37,279 bases of DNA, from the NCBI GenBank assembly GCA_900546565.1, contig URDC01000011.1:1-37279 (forward strand). Direction: 5' to 3'. Position numbers and translations under genes: made by a program. Shown here piece after piece: positions 15,061-23,025 of the stretch (position 1 is its first letter; the number at the start of each line of letters is the position of its first letter). The DNA is from an uncultured Opitutales bacterium. GTDB taxonomy: Bacteria > Verrucomicrobiota > Verrucomicrobiia > Opitutales > Intestinicryptomonadaceae. Below the pieces are notes generated by a model. It was not told the DNA's origin, made no database searches, and saw only the letters and a list, made by a program, of their open reading frames with translations.

Positions 15061-18000
15061 ATGAAAAGTTCTACCCCTACCCCTGTTAAGAAAAGAAAAG
15101 CCTTTGCGCTGGTTATGGCTCTGGCGTTGATGGGCTTTATGGTCCTGTTGATTGTGTCGCTGGCGACCATGGTCGGCATGCAGACGAAGCTTAGCAAACA
15201 ATCGCTGAATGCGTTCAAAGCAAAGCAGGCGGCGAAGTTTTCGGCGTATCAGGCATTGGGTCAGATTCAGTCGACGCTGGGTCCAGACCAGAGAATTTCG
15301 GCGAACGCGTCGATGCTCTCGGGCACGGTGCACTCGAGCATTACGGGACTTGACAGCGACCAAACTTTCAACTGGTGGTCGACGCCCTCGAATATACGCC
15401 GCGAAGATGCCGAGGAGGTCTCGGGCACAGTGGCGTCGAACAAATACTGGGTCGGCGTCTGGAACTCCAAGCACGGGCTGCACCCCGACAAGCAGATTCG
15501 CGGGGAAAGCAGGGCGTCGTATGTGCAAAACATTATGGAGCGCGCGGTGACGTGGCTTGTTTCTGGCAACGGATTTGCAAGCGACGACGACATTTTAAGC
15601 GGCTCGAACACGGCGACGGTCAAGTTCCGTCCGGATTCGGAGGTTCGGGGGAAAAACTCGGTGAGGGTTGTGTCGAAAAACTCGTATGCGAATGTGTCGG
15701 GACGCGGGGACGGCTCGGACGACATATTTGTGCCGATTGTGGAGCTTGAAACGGACACGAACGACTCGGCGACCATCGAACGCTCGACTGCAACGCAAAC
15801 GCGCATTGCGTGGTGGGTTGCCGACGAGGGTCAGAAGGCGTCGCTGAATGCGATTGCAAGCTATGAGTTTAAAAGGCACGCGGACTCGATTAAATACCGA
15901 GTGCAAAGTCTGCCGTTCTACTCGGGCATTCAGGGGCTTACGGTCGGAGACTCGAACGGCAAGATGTATGACGTTTCGATTGACGACGACGGCACCGACG
16001 AATCGGGTATGATGATTGCAAGAAATGCGACGGCTCTCGACCAGCTCGACGCCATCGCGTCGCAATCAGTTCCCCACGGAATGCCGCCGTCGAAACTGCT
16101 TTTCCATGCGGCTACGTGCGACTCTAAGGGTCTTTTGGTGAATGTGCGCGACGGCGGCTTGAAGAAGGACTTGTCGCTGGGGCTTATTCAGAAAAACGGC
16201 AAAGACGACGAAAACAGAAAGACGACGGAGCAGGAAAACGGCTCGATTCCCGAATATTTCCCGCGTCCGTATGGGGTGTCGGGGTATTTCTGCAAAACGA
16301 CGGCGTTCCCGATTCGATTCCTTTCAAACAATGTGGAATGGCGCGAAAACCGTCGCGAATACAAGCCCGAGCTTGACGACAAGCGTTACATCGGCAACCG
16401 CCCGTTCGCGGGGCACATTTTCGGCCCGCAGATGTTTACGCGCGAAGACCAAGTAAAGGACTTTCCGAAGATGTCGTTCGGGCGTTCGGCGGTTTCGGTG
16501 ACGGACGACTGGAACAACATCATGTCGGACAAGCGTCTGTTCAAAGACCCGGGCGGGGCGTTGTGGGACCAGCTGCGCTCCTATTACAATCTGCGCTCGC
16601 CCGACCGTCCGCAGGATTCGGACATTTCCGCGAGGGTGCAGACCGACGACCGCTATGGCGCGAAGCCCGTTGTGAAGCGTTTTCAAGTACACTATGTGCC
16701 GACTTTGGTCAACTATGAAGGCGGCACCAACGGCAAATACGGCGTCAGACTGCACATGATACCTATGTTGGTATTGTGGAATCCGTATGATACGAAAATC
16801 GGCGAAGACACTTATTACGTCATCCGCGTAGGACAGAGAGACTTTGAAGAATATATGAACCCGATTGGCTCGTTCCGCTTCGCAATCGGGTATCAGGCAA
16901 ATTCGGGGTATTTCCAATGTCTGCGCGACTTGTATACGGAAAGAATGAAGTTCCCGCTGGGTTCGTCGCAACTGAATGTGGACTTTATGCGCAAAAACGG
17001 CTATCGCGGCTCGCTGCGCGGCTTGTGGAAGAATAACATCGGAAGTGTGATTTCGGCTCAGGGCTACACGCCGAACGGATATTCTTCGGCTACGGAAGCG
17101 CAATATGCGCCGCTTTCGTACGACGATGCGGACAGAAACAACCAATACGGCTACCGTATGTCTAAATCTATACCGTTTATTTCGGCGGCTCGAAGCGCGC
17201 CGTGGATGCCATTCGGCTACGGCAGCATTGCGCCGTATTATGTGAGAATTACGAACACTTGGGGTTCGATTTCAGGAACGCCGACTAAGAATCAATACAG
17301 AAAGCCGTCATTATTTCCGATCCCCGACGGCAATGCCAACGGGAAGTGGACCGACGATCTCAGCTACTGGCAATATGTTGTTCAGGAAGACAATATGTAT
17401 CCGAGCGCGGACAATATGGCGCAATGGAAGGACGGCGCGGGCACGGGGTTGAGCGCGTATGCGCGTGTGGCGCGCATTCCGCTTTATCTTAACAATCTGC
17501 ACGCGAGTGTCGGACACGGAAGTGTGCTTTCCAAATTCCAGAACGGCAATGACGTGTTGTTCTTTGCTAACAAGGGGATTGACGCCATCAACCAAGGCGA
17601 AAAAAATTGGACTCATCTTGAAGAATCCACGTGGTACAGAACTGCCGAGTTGCACTTCCTTGCGTATGACGCGAAGGGCATTGACGCGGGAGCTACGAAG
17701 GTCTTTGCGATGAAGCGTCCGACAAACTACAACGGCGACTACACGAAGACGAGCTCCAACAACGGCACGAACGGTCCCAACGGCGTTATCGAAGACTGCA
17801 ACAGGACGACATCGCCCTACGAGTATTTGGACGCGATGATGTTGCCCCTCGGCGATTCGAGCGGCGGCAATTTGGGCGGGTGTTTTTATCTGGACGTTCC
17901 GCACCCCGAATTGGAACACTATGCGAAATTCAAGAGCAACAACCGCCCCGATGTGGTGGACGAGGCGAATTTGCCGAATCCGTATGTGTTGTTTGATTTG

Positions 18001-20916
18001 AGCAAAATCAAGCAGGCGGCAAGCCGCGACATAACGGGCTACAACACGGCAAACTTGACTATCGACAAGATTTTAATCGATATGCAGGACACTACGGTCT
18101 TCCCCGACGTCGACCAGAACGGCATACGTATTACGCCGTATAAACACACGATTTCGATGACGCCGATTGCGTATTGTATGTCGCGCTATCAGACGGCGCA
18201 AGTTTCGAACAACGGCAATGACAGCAACACTTATGAAGAGTTGCACCTCTCGATTTGGATTTACAAAAAGGAGGGCATGACGTTTACGAAGCTCAAACCC
18301 TATGGCAAGACGGAATCGAGGGCGTTCTTGTCTGGAAACCTACCCGACTATGTGCCGCTTTTGGCGCACTTCAAGGGCAAGAGGCACTTCTTAGGCCCGA
18401 GGTTCCCGAGTTTCCCCGACCCGAGTATACGCTACTACAAGAGTAATAATGCCGATAATGCCGATAATGCCGAAAACGACCAATTAAACAACTGGCACAA
18501 TGCAGGCTACATAAGCGCGAACTCGGCGGGCACGGGGCTGGCGAGTTCGTCGCAGAGAGTTTCGCTTACGCCGCCGACGTTCTTCAAGGACTTGGACAAA
18601 TATGTGCGCGACGACACCACCCGCAAGGCGAAATATGAGACCATTATCGCCTCGGGCGAAAAGGATCGCTGGACGCGCGAGCTTAGCAATACCGAGCGCG
18701 TGGCGTTCAACGGACGTTTCTTCCTGAACTGGATGGCGATAAATCCGCGCAGACACTCGGCGAACTGCTGGCCGATGCGTCCGCAGAATATGAGCAACGA
18801 ATGCGGCGACTTCCTGCCCGCGGCGATGAAGCCGTTTATTCTCTATTCCTCCGACATTCAGCAAAATTCGTATGCGAGCAAGCTGCACCAATACATTCAA
18901 GCCGACAGCAAGTATATTCCATACGGCTACATTTTCGGCATTCCGTATGCGGACGACGACACGAATGTGGAAACGGGCGCGAAGCCCGTCTACAACAGGC
19001 GTCTGTTTGTAAACGGCTCGCTGCTTACGACCTACTACAACACGGACTATGGCGCGCAAGAAGTTCAGGACTCGAACACGGAACTCCGCAACCGCAGGTG
19101 GGGTCGGGCAATAAAGAATGTTATTGCCACAAGCATTATCTACTATGACAAGGCAGACGGCACGCGCACGCCGTTCTCGGGGCTTACGCATATGGGCTAC
19201 AAGATTCCCGGAGCGAGCGACTCGACTTCGTATGTAGGGCTTTCGGGTGCGAACGGCACCGACACTAATGCGTATACGCACATTTTGCGCGAAGACGAGG
19301 TTGTCCACAACATCGCAAATCTCGCGGGGGCGCACCTCGACTTCGGCGGCGGCAAGTGGGACGCGACTTCGTGGGATACGGGCGGCGGTGCGACGCTGGC
19401 GTTGCGCGTCGACGGCGTGCGTCCGTGGAAGTACGCCTATGGGCTGCTTCCGCCCGAAAGTTTGATGGCGGATATGGCCATCGGAAATTCGCTGTGTCCG
19501 AACAGAATTTGCCCCGAATATTCGTATCAGGTGCAATGGCTCGACCAATCGTCGTATGTCAACAACTATCAGAATAAGTCGTGTGCGGACTGGGGCCGCG
19601 TGATTGGCAAGCGCGAACAGGCGGAAGAAAAGAATGTCAACTACGACCTGTCGTGGCACTACAATGACGCGCTCTGGGACGAATACTTCTTCTCTACCCT
19701 GCCCTACCGCCTAAAAGACGAGGAAAACAACTTCAATATGGGTAAAGGATTGGCGACGCCGCAGAATCCGCGCATTCAATACATCTGCACCGACCATCCC
19801 GAAGACACTCTCTCGATTCAGGATATGAAATACGGCGGCGAAGAGACCGAAAAGCAATTCGACGAAAATGCCGGCAAGCTTTGGGTCAACGGCGCGTTCA
19901 ACGTGAACTCGACGAGTGTCGACGCGTGGAAGGCCGTGTTGGCGACTTACTACGGGCAATCGATTGAAGGCTACAACGGCGACAATTCGGACAACCGCAG
20001 TTCCGCGCCGTTCCACAGGTGGCAAGCCCCGCTCAATGCCCAAAAAAAGGCGACTGCCTCGACGAGCATCACGCAGGAAGACACGATTTTCTCGGGTTAT
20101 CGCGCGTTGTCGGACTCGGAGATTGAAGAGCTTGCCTCCGCGATTGTCGAGCACGTAAAGGACAGAGGTCCGTTCTATTCGATGAGCGACTTCGTCAACA
20201 GAACTGTGGCGAACTACTCGGCGGAGGAAAAATTCAACTACAAGAATGCCCGCGAGGAGAATTTGCTGAATCTCGACAACCAGCGCGAGCGCGTCAGGGA
20301 AGGCAATTTGCGCGAAATGATGAAGACCGGCGGCGAAACGTATCGAGTGGGACACACGCAGAAGGGTGTCTTGCAGGCGGCGATTGACTCGACTTCGATT
20401 AACAACCAATACCACAAGAGGTTCATTATCGGTAGCGACGTAAAATCGCTGAACTCCGCATGGCAGGACGACAACATATTCAAGCATTTTACGAACGACA
20501 AGAATGTTTGGGAAAACTGGCGCGCAACGGTCGGCCCGATTGCAACGGGCGCGCCGACGTATCTGATGCAGCAGGACATTCTCGCGCGCTTGGGTTCGTT
20601 CCTTACGGTGCGCTCGGATACCTTCAAAATCAGGGCGTATGGCGAAATCCGCAACCCCGTCTCGGGCGTGGTGGAATCGAAAGCCTGGTGCGAAATGGTT
20701 GTGCAGCGCACGCCCGAATACATCGACGCGTCGGAATACGGCAATGCACCCGCCGACATCTACGGGCGCGAGAAGGAGCTCGGGTATCAATCGGAACTGG
20801 AAGAATACAACACGGTTATGACCGAGGCTAACGGCGGGCTGACGAAGCTCAACCAGACGCTCGGAAGACGTTTCAAGATTGTTTCGTTCAGGTGGCTAAA
20901 CGACAGCGAAATTTAA
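15061..20916 (+). CDS. Giant pilin-like secreted/surface protein resembling Verru_Chthon cassette protein A
   Basis: A 1951-residue protein. The N-terminus is a basic stretch (VKKRKA) followed by FALVMALALMGFMVLLIVSLATMV, a type IV pilin-like or GspK/PilX-like signal with no Glu at position +5. The main body is Asn/Tyr/Asp/Ser-rich, as in exported proteins. Near the C-terminus lie SDSEIEELASAIVEHVKDRGPFYSMSDFVNR (about 1680-1715, similar to the helical domain of GspK-type minor pseudopilins) and LGSFLTVRSDTFKIRAYGE, then ESKAWCEMVVQRTPEYID, which fits the end of the Verru_Chthon cassette protein A group (TIGR02600). Known cassettes have four pilin-like genes; here only this one is present. 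Role is unknown, probably cell-surface or export related. No convincing Shine-Dalgarno precedes the ATG. A 9-base tandem repeat at 18445-18477 codes for a short Asn-Ala-Asp run. Confidence 0.75.
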   Translation: MKSSTPTPVKKRKAFALVMALALMGFMVLLIVSLATMVGMQTKLSKQSLNAFKAKQAAKFSAYQALGQIQSTLGPDQRISANASMLSGTVHSSITGLDSDQTFNWWSTPSNIRREDAEEVSGTVASNKYWVGVWNSKHGLHPDKQIRGESRASYVQNIMERAVTWLVSGNGFASDDDILSGSNTATVKFRPDSEVRGKNSVRVVSKNSYANVSGRGDGSDDIFVPIVELETDTNDSATIERSTATQTRIAWWVADEGQKASLNAIASYEFKRHADSIKYRVQSLPFYSGIQGLTVGDSNGKMYDVSIDDDGTDESGMMIARNATALDQLDAIASQSVPHGMPPSKLLFHAATCDSKGLLVNVRDGGLKKDLSLGLIQKNGKDDENRKTTEQENGSIPEYFPRPYGVSGYFCKTTAFPIRFLSNNVEWRENRREYKPELDDKRYIGNRPFAGHIFGPQMFTREDQVKDFPKMSFGRSAVSVTDDWNNIMSDKRLFKDPGGALWDQLRSYYNLRSPDRPQDSDISARVQTDDRYGAKPVVKRFQVHYVPTLVNYEGGTNGKYGVRLHMIPMLVLWNPYDTKIGEDTYYVIRVGQRDFEEYMNPIGSFRFAIGYQANSGYFQCLRDLYTERMKFPLGSSQLNVDFMRKNGYRGSLRGLWKNNIGSVISAQGYTPNGYSSATEAQYAPLSYDDADRNNQYGYRMSKSIPFISAARSAPWMPFGYGSIAPYYVRITNTWGSISGTPTKNQYRKPSLFPIPDGNANGKWTDDLSYWQYVVQEDNMYPSADNMAQWKDGAGTGLSAYARVARIPLYLNNLHASVGHGSVLSKFQNGNDVLFFANKGIDAINQGEKNWTHLEESTWYRTAELHFLAYDAKGIDAGATKVFAMKRPTNYNGDYTKTSSNNGTNGPNGVIEDCNRTTSPYEYLDAMMLPLGDSSGGNLGGCFYLDVPHPELEHYAKFKSNNRPDVVDEANLPNPYVLFDLSKIKQAASRDITGYNTANLTIDKILIDMQDTTVFPDVDQNGIRITPYKHTISMTPIAYCMSRYQTAQVSNNGNDSNTYEELHLSIWIYKKEGMTFTKLKPYGKTESRAFLSGNLPDYVPLLAHFKGKRHFLGPRFPSFPDPSIRYYKSNNADNADNAENDQLNNWHNAGYISANSAGTGLASSSQRVSLTPPTFFKDLDKYVRDDTTRKAKYETIIASGEKDRWTRELSNTERVAFNGRFFLNWMAINPRRHSANCWPMRPQNMSNECGDFLPAAMKPFILYSSDIQQNSYASKLHQYIQADSKYIPYGYIFGIPYADDDTNVETGAKPVYNRRLFVNGSLLTTYYNTDYGAQEVQDSNTELRNRRWGRAIKNVIATSIIYYDKADGTRTPFSGLTHMGYKIPGASDSTSYVGLSGANGTDTNAYTHILREDEVVHNIANLAGAHLDFGGGKWDATSWDTGGGATLALRVDGVRPWKYAYGLLPPESLMADMAIGNSLCPNRICPEYSYQVQWLDQSSYVNNYQNKSCADWGRVIGKREQAEEKNVNYDLSWHYNDALWDEYFFSTLPYRLKDEENNFNMGKGLATPQNPRIQYICTDHPEDTLSIQDMKYGGEETEKQFDENAGKLWVNGAFNVNSTSVDAWKAVLATYYGQSIEGYNGDNSDNRSSAPFHRWQAPLNAQKKATASTSITQEDTIFSGYRALSDSEIEELASAIVEHVKDRGPFYSMSDFVNRTVANYSAEEKFNYKNAREENLLNLDNQRERVREGNLREMMKTGGETYRVGHTQKGVLQAAIDSTSINNQYHKRFIIGSDVKSLNSAWQDDNIFKHFTNDKNVWENWRATVGPIATGAPTYLMQQDILARLGSFLTVRSDTFKIRAYGEIRNPVSGVVESKAWCEMVVQRTPEYIDASEYGNAPADIYGREKELGYQSELEEYNTVMTEANGGLTKLNQTLGRRFKIVSFRWLNDSEI

Positions 20917-20919
20917 CGG

Positions 20920-20961
20920 CTCGCGCGGCGCGGCGGCGGTTGCCTCCGCCGTGCGCGGGTT
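20920..20961 (+). terminator. GC-rich hairpin after the giant gene
   Basis: GCGCGGCG-CGGCGG, loop CGGTTGCCT, CCGCCGTGCGCG follows the stop at once. The inner GGCGG/CCGCC stem and the outer GCGC arms pair. There is no T tract, so it may be a stabilising 3' hairpin or a weak terminator. Confidence 0.45.
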
Positions 20962-21003
20962 GTATTTGCGCATTATCAAAACACAATATTACTTTATTTA
21001 GTT

Positions 21004-21720
21004 ATGTTCGGTTATAGAATCGTGAAAGTTGCGTTCGCGCTCTGCGCGCTGGGCGCGTTTGTTTTCGGCGGCACGGCGGCGGTGCGGGCACAGAATGTGG
21101 AGGCAAATCTGAAAATCGAAAAGTTTTCGATGGAAGCCTCGTTTGCAGCTCCGTCAAAAAAAGGCGGGCGCAAGACTATCTACTGGTACAAAAACGGCGA
21201 CAAGTGGGACTCGTTTAGCGACGCGGACGGAAAGCGTGTAAACATCAGCTACAAGGGCCCGCAAAAGCTCGTCTTCTACAAGAAGGTGGGCGAAGGCGAA
21301 TCGGACAAGGCGTTCTCGCCCGTTGCGGAGATTATGATTCCGTCGGCGTCGCGCGATGTTTTTGTGCTGATGATTAGCACGGGGTCGACGGCGCAGTTTT
21401 ATCCGATGAATGTTTCGCCCGACTCGCTGCCGAAGGGCAAAATAGCCGTGATGAATATGACGCGCCGCGGGCTTGCACTTATGTTCGGGGCTGACAAGAA
21501 GTTTTTAAGGGCAAACTCGCATGCGATTTTTTCCGAAGCGAAATCAAAAAAAAGTATTTCTACGCCCGTTCTCATTGCCGCGCGTGTTGAAGGCAAATGG
21601 GAGATGTCCTACAAAAGCCGCGTTTCGTATCCCGACAAGGAACGCTGCATTATGCTTATTCACGACAATGCCGCGGGCAAACCCGTGCCCAGTTTAAGTG
21701 TCAACATTGTCACGTTCTAA
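21004..21720 (+). CDS. Secreted protein of unknown function
   Basis: The 238-residue product begins with a classical signal peptide (basic MFGYRIVK, hydrophobic core, AVRAQN with cleavage near residue 30). The mature part has an IYWYKNGDKWDSFSD segment, a KGPQKLVFYKK strand, a central MIPSASRDVFVLMI stretch and PKGKIAVMNMTRRGLALMFG, then a tail of beta-strand-like segments ending PSLSVNIVTF. I do not recognise a named family. It follows the giant pilin-like gene by 87 bases on the same strand, so a shared envelope role is possible. No obvious ribosome-binding site precedes the ATG. The stop is followed directly by palindromic repeats. Confidence 0.75.
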   Translation: MFGYRIVKVAFALCALGAFVFGGTAAVRAQNVEANLKIEKFSMEASFAAPSKKGGRKTIYWYKNGDKWDSFSDADGKRVNISYKGPQKLVFYKKVGEGESDKAFSPVAEIMIPSASRDVFVLMISTGSTAQFYPMNVSPDSLPKGKIAVMNMTRRGLALMFGADKKFLRANSHAIFSEAKSKKSISTPVLIAARVEGKWEMSYKSRVSYPDKERCIMLIHDNAAGKPVPSLSVNIVTF

Positions 21721-21722
21721 AT

Positions 21723-22050
21723 ATTTTAAATGATGGGCACTGGCGGCAATCGGCGTTGCCGATGTGCCTTTGACTAACGCCTACATTTTATATGACGAGC
21801 ACTGGCGGCAATCGGCGTTGCCGATGTGCCTTTGACTAACGCCTACACTTTATATGACGGGCACAGGCGTCCCGCTGGGCGGGCTGCCATAGACGGGCAC
21901 AGGCGTCCCGCTGGGCGGGTTGCCATAGACGGGCACTGGCGGCAATCGGCGTTGCCGATGTGCCTTTGACTAACGCCTACACTTTTAATTTTTTGGAACG
22001 AGTGCGGATTGGCAAAGCCAATATATCCGCTTTGAAAAGTGCCTACACTT
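21723..22050. repeat. Palindromic repeat array with long units and short 35-36 bp units
   Basis: Long units at 21723-21785 and 21786-21847 have TTTTATATGACG, GGCACTGGCGG, a hairpin around CAATCGGC-GTT-GCCGATGTG and GACTAACGCCTACA. Then come two short units CCATAGACGGGCACAGGCG plus TCCCGCTGGGCGGGCTG (21848-21934), then another long-unit end to 21981, and a diverged unit at 21982-22049 with the hairpin ATTGGC-AAA-GCCAAT. The stretch 22051-22130 shows nothing recognisable. Confidence 0.85.
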
Positions 22051-22130
22051 TTGGTGGCGGAAATCTAAGAGAGCTGTTGCAATGGGAAAAGTTCCAGCTT
22101 TTACTGTATGGTTTATATTGCAAAAAAATA

Positions 22131-22166
22131 TTGACGCAAAAGGTTAATAGTGTCATCTTGCGTCAA
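22131..22166. promoter_or_regulatory. Perfect 9-bp inverted repeat before higB, candidate operator
   Basis: TTGACGCAA (22131-22139) and TTGCGTCAA (22158-22166) are exact complements separated by 18 bases, ending two bases before the higB ATG. Toxin-antitoxin operons are normally autorepressed by the antitoxin, often with the toxin, at such palindromes. The left arm could also serve as a -35 element (TTGACG), but no good -10 lies at the right distance. Confidence 0.6.
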
Positions 22167-22168
22167 TA

Positions 22169-22450
22169 ATGATAAAGAGTTTTAAATGTGCGGAAACGGA
22201 AACAATTTTTAACGGCTTTGTGTCGAAAAAGATTGATATTCGCATACAGAATACCGCAAGGCGAAAATTAAGAATGATGAACAATGCCCGAACGTTGGAC
22301 GACTTGCGAATTCCTCCCGCGAACAAACTCGAAACATTGAAAGGGAATCGGAAAGGACAATACAGTATCAGAATAAACGACCAATATAGGATATGTTTCA
22401 AATGGTTCAACGGGAATTTATTCGATGTTGAAATTGTCGATTACCACTAA
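22169..22450 (+). CDS. higB: HigB-family (RelE-like) toxin
   Basis: A 93-residue protein of the HigB-1/GraT type, ribosome-dependent mRNA interferases of the RelE superfamily. MIKSFKCAETETIFNG at the start, RRKLRMMNNARTLDDLRIPPANKLE in the middle and GQYSIRINDQYRICFKWFNG with the closing VEIVDYH are typical and complete. Toxin-first order with the antitoxin 12 bases downstream is characteristic of higBA. The pair is more AT-rich than its surroundings and lies between two repeat blocks, which suggests acquisition by transfer. Confidence 0.93.
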   Translation: MIKSFKCAETETIFNGFVSKKIDIRIQNTARRKLRMMNNARTLDDLRIPPANKLETLKGNRKGQYSIRINDQYRICFKWFNGNLFDVEIVDYH

Positions 22451-22462
22451 GAAAGGAATGAC

Positions 22463-22765
22463 ATGAAGGCATTAAAAAACATACACCCTGGGGAGGTGCT
22501 CAAAGAGGAATTTCTCGAACCGATGGGAATTTCGGCTTATAGGCTTGCTGTGGACACGGGAATGCCGCACACAAGGATTTCTCAAATAATAAATGAAAAA
22601 CGCTCCATTACTGCGAATACTGCGATAAAGCTGGGGTTGTATTTCGGGACATCGCCCGAATTCTGGCTCGGATTGCAAAATGACTACGACATTGAGGAGA
22701 CTATGCGCAATGAAGGCAAAAAGATTAAATCGGAAGTCTCGGCGTTAAAAGTTGTATGTGCGTAG
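22463..22765 (+). CDS. higA: HigA-family antitoxin (XRE helix-turn-helix)
   Basis: HigA binds and neutralises HigB and represses the operon. The 100 residues begin KNIHPGEVLKEEFLEPMGIS, the family signature, followed by a helix-turn-helix at about residues 24-62 (YRLAVDTGMPHTRISQIINE, then SITANTAIKLGLYFGTSPEFWLGLQNDYD). The C-terminal helix (EETMRNEGKKIKSEV) normally wraps the toxin. A GGAATG ribosome-binding sequence lies in the short gap after higB. The inverted repeat just upstream of higB is its likely binding site. Confidence 0.93.
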   Translation: MKALKNIHPGEVLKEEFLEPMGISAYRLAVDTGMPHTRISQIINEKRSITANTAIKLGLYFGTSPEFWLGLQNDYDIEETMRNEGKKIKSEVSALKVVCA

Positions 22766-22795
22766 TTTTATAAAATATCATTTTCACAAGAAGAA

Positions 22796-22882
22796 GTGGG
22801 ATTGCCTGCGGCAATGACCGCTTTACTTAGATAAATAGTCAAAGGTGCAAATTGCCCTAGGCAATTCGTCCCCACTTTTTGA
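22796..22882. repeat. Forward-reverse pair of palindromic repeat cores
   Basis: The left core GTGGG-ATTGCC-TGC-GGCAAT-GACCGCTTT and the right core AAATTGCC-CTA-GGCAATTCGTCCCCAC face each other, so AAGTGGG at the left end is complementary to CCCACTT at the right end. The TTTTTATAT end modules are missing or degraded. The stretch 22766-23021 otherwise contains only the hairpin at 22949. Confidence 0.75.
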
Positions 22883-22948
22883 AATATGTTTTTCGGATTA
22901 TCAGAAACAAGCGATTGAACGAAGTTCAATGCGAGTATATACAGGAAA

Positions 22949-22975
22949 GGCAGTGCGGGTAGCACTGCCGTTTTT
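22949..22975 (+). terminator. Rho-independent terminator
   Basis: GGCAGTGC-GGGTA-GCACTGCC followed by GTTTTT: an 8-bp perfect stem with a short loop. It lies downstream of higBA on the plus strand and just beyond the end of the uronate operon on the reverse strand. Only the plus-strand side has a T tract, so it most likely ends the higBA transcript. Confidence 0.75.
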
Positions 22976-23006
22976 CCACAAGCCGACTTCGAAGAAGGCG
23001 GAGGTG

Positions 23007-23025
23007 GTAGGGGCTTCGCCCCTAC
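23007..23025. other. Hairpin at the uxuA stop
   Basis: GTAGGGGC-TTC-GCCCCTAC is a perfect 8-bp stem overlapping the last bases of uxuA. No T tract follows on the reverse strand. It may stabilise the 3' end of the operon mRNA. Confidence 0.45.

Noticed and set aside
18484..19659. 391-codon frame on the reverse strand inside the giant gene
   Set aside because: Arg/Val-rich antisense shadow of a long coding frame with strong third-position bias; no motif or start signal.
23007..23025. Terminator for the uronate operon
   Set aside because: The hairpin is perfect but overlaps the uxuA stop and has no T tract on the reverse strand; kept only as a hairpin.
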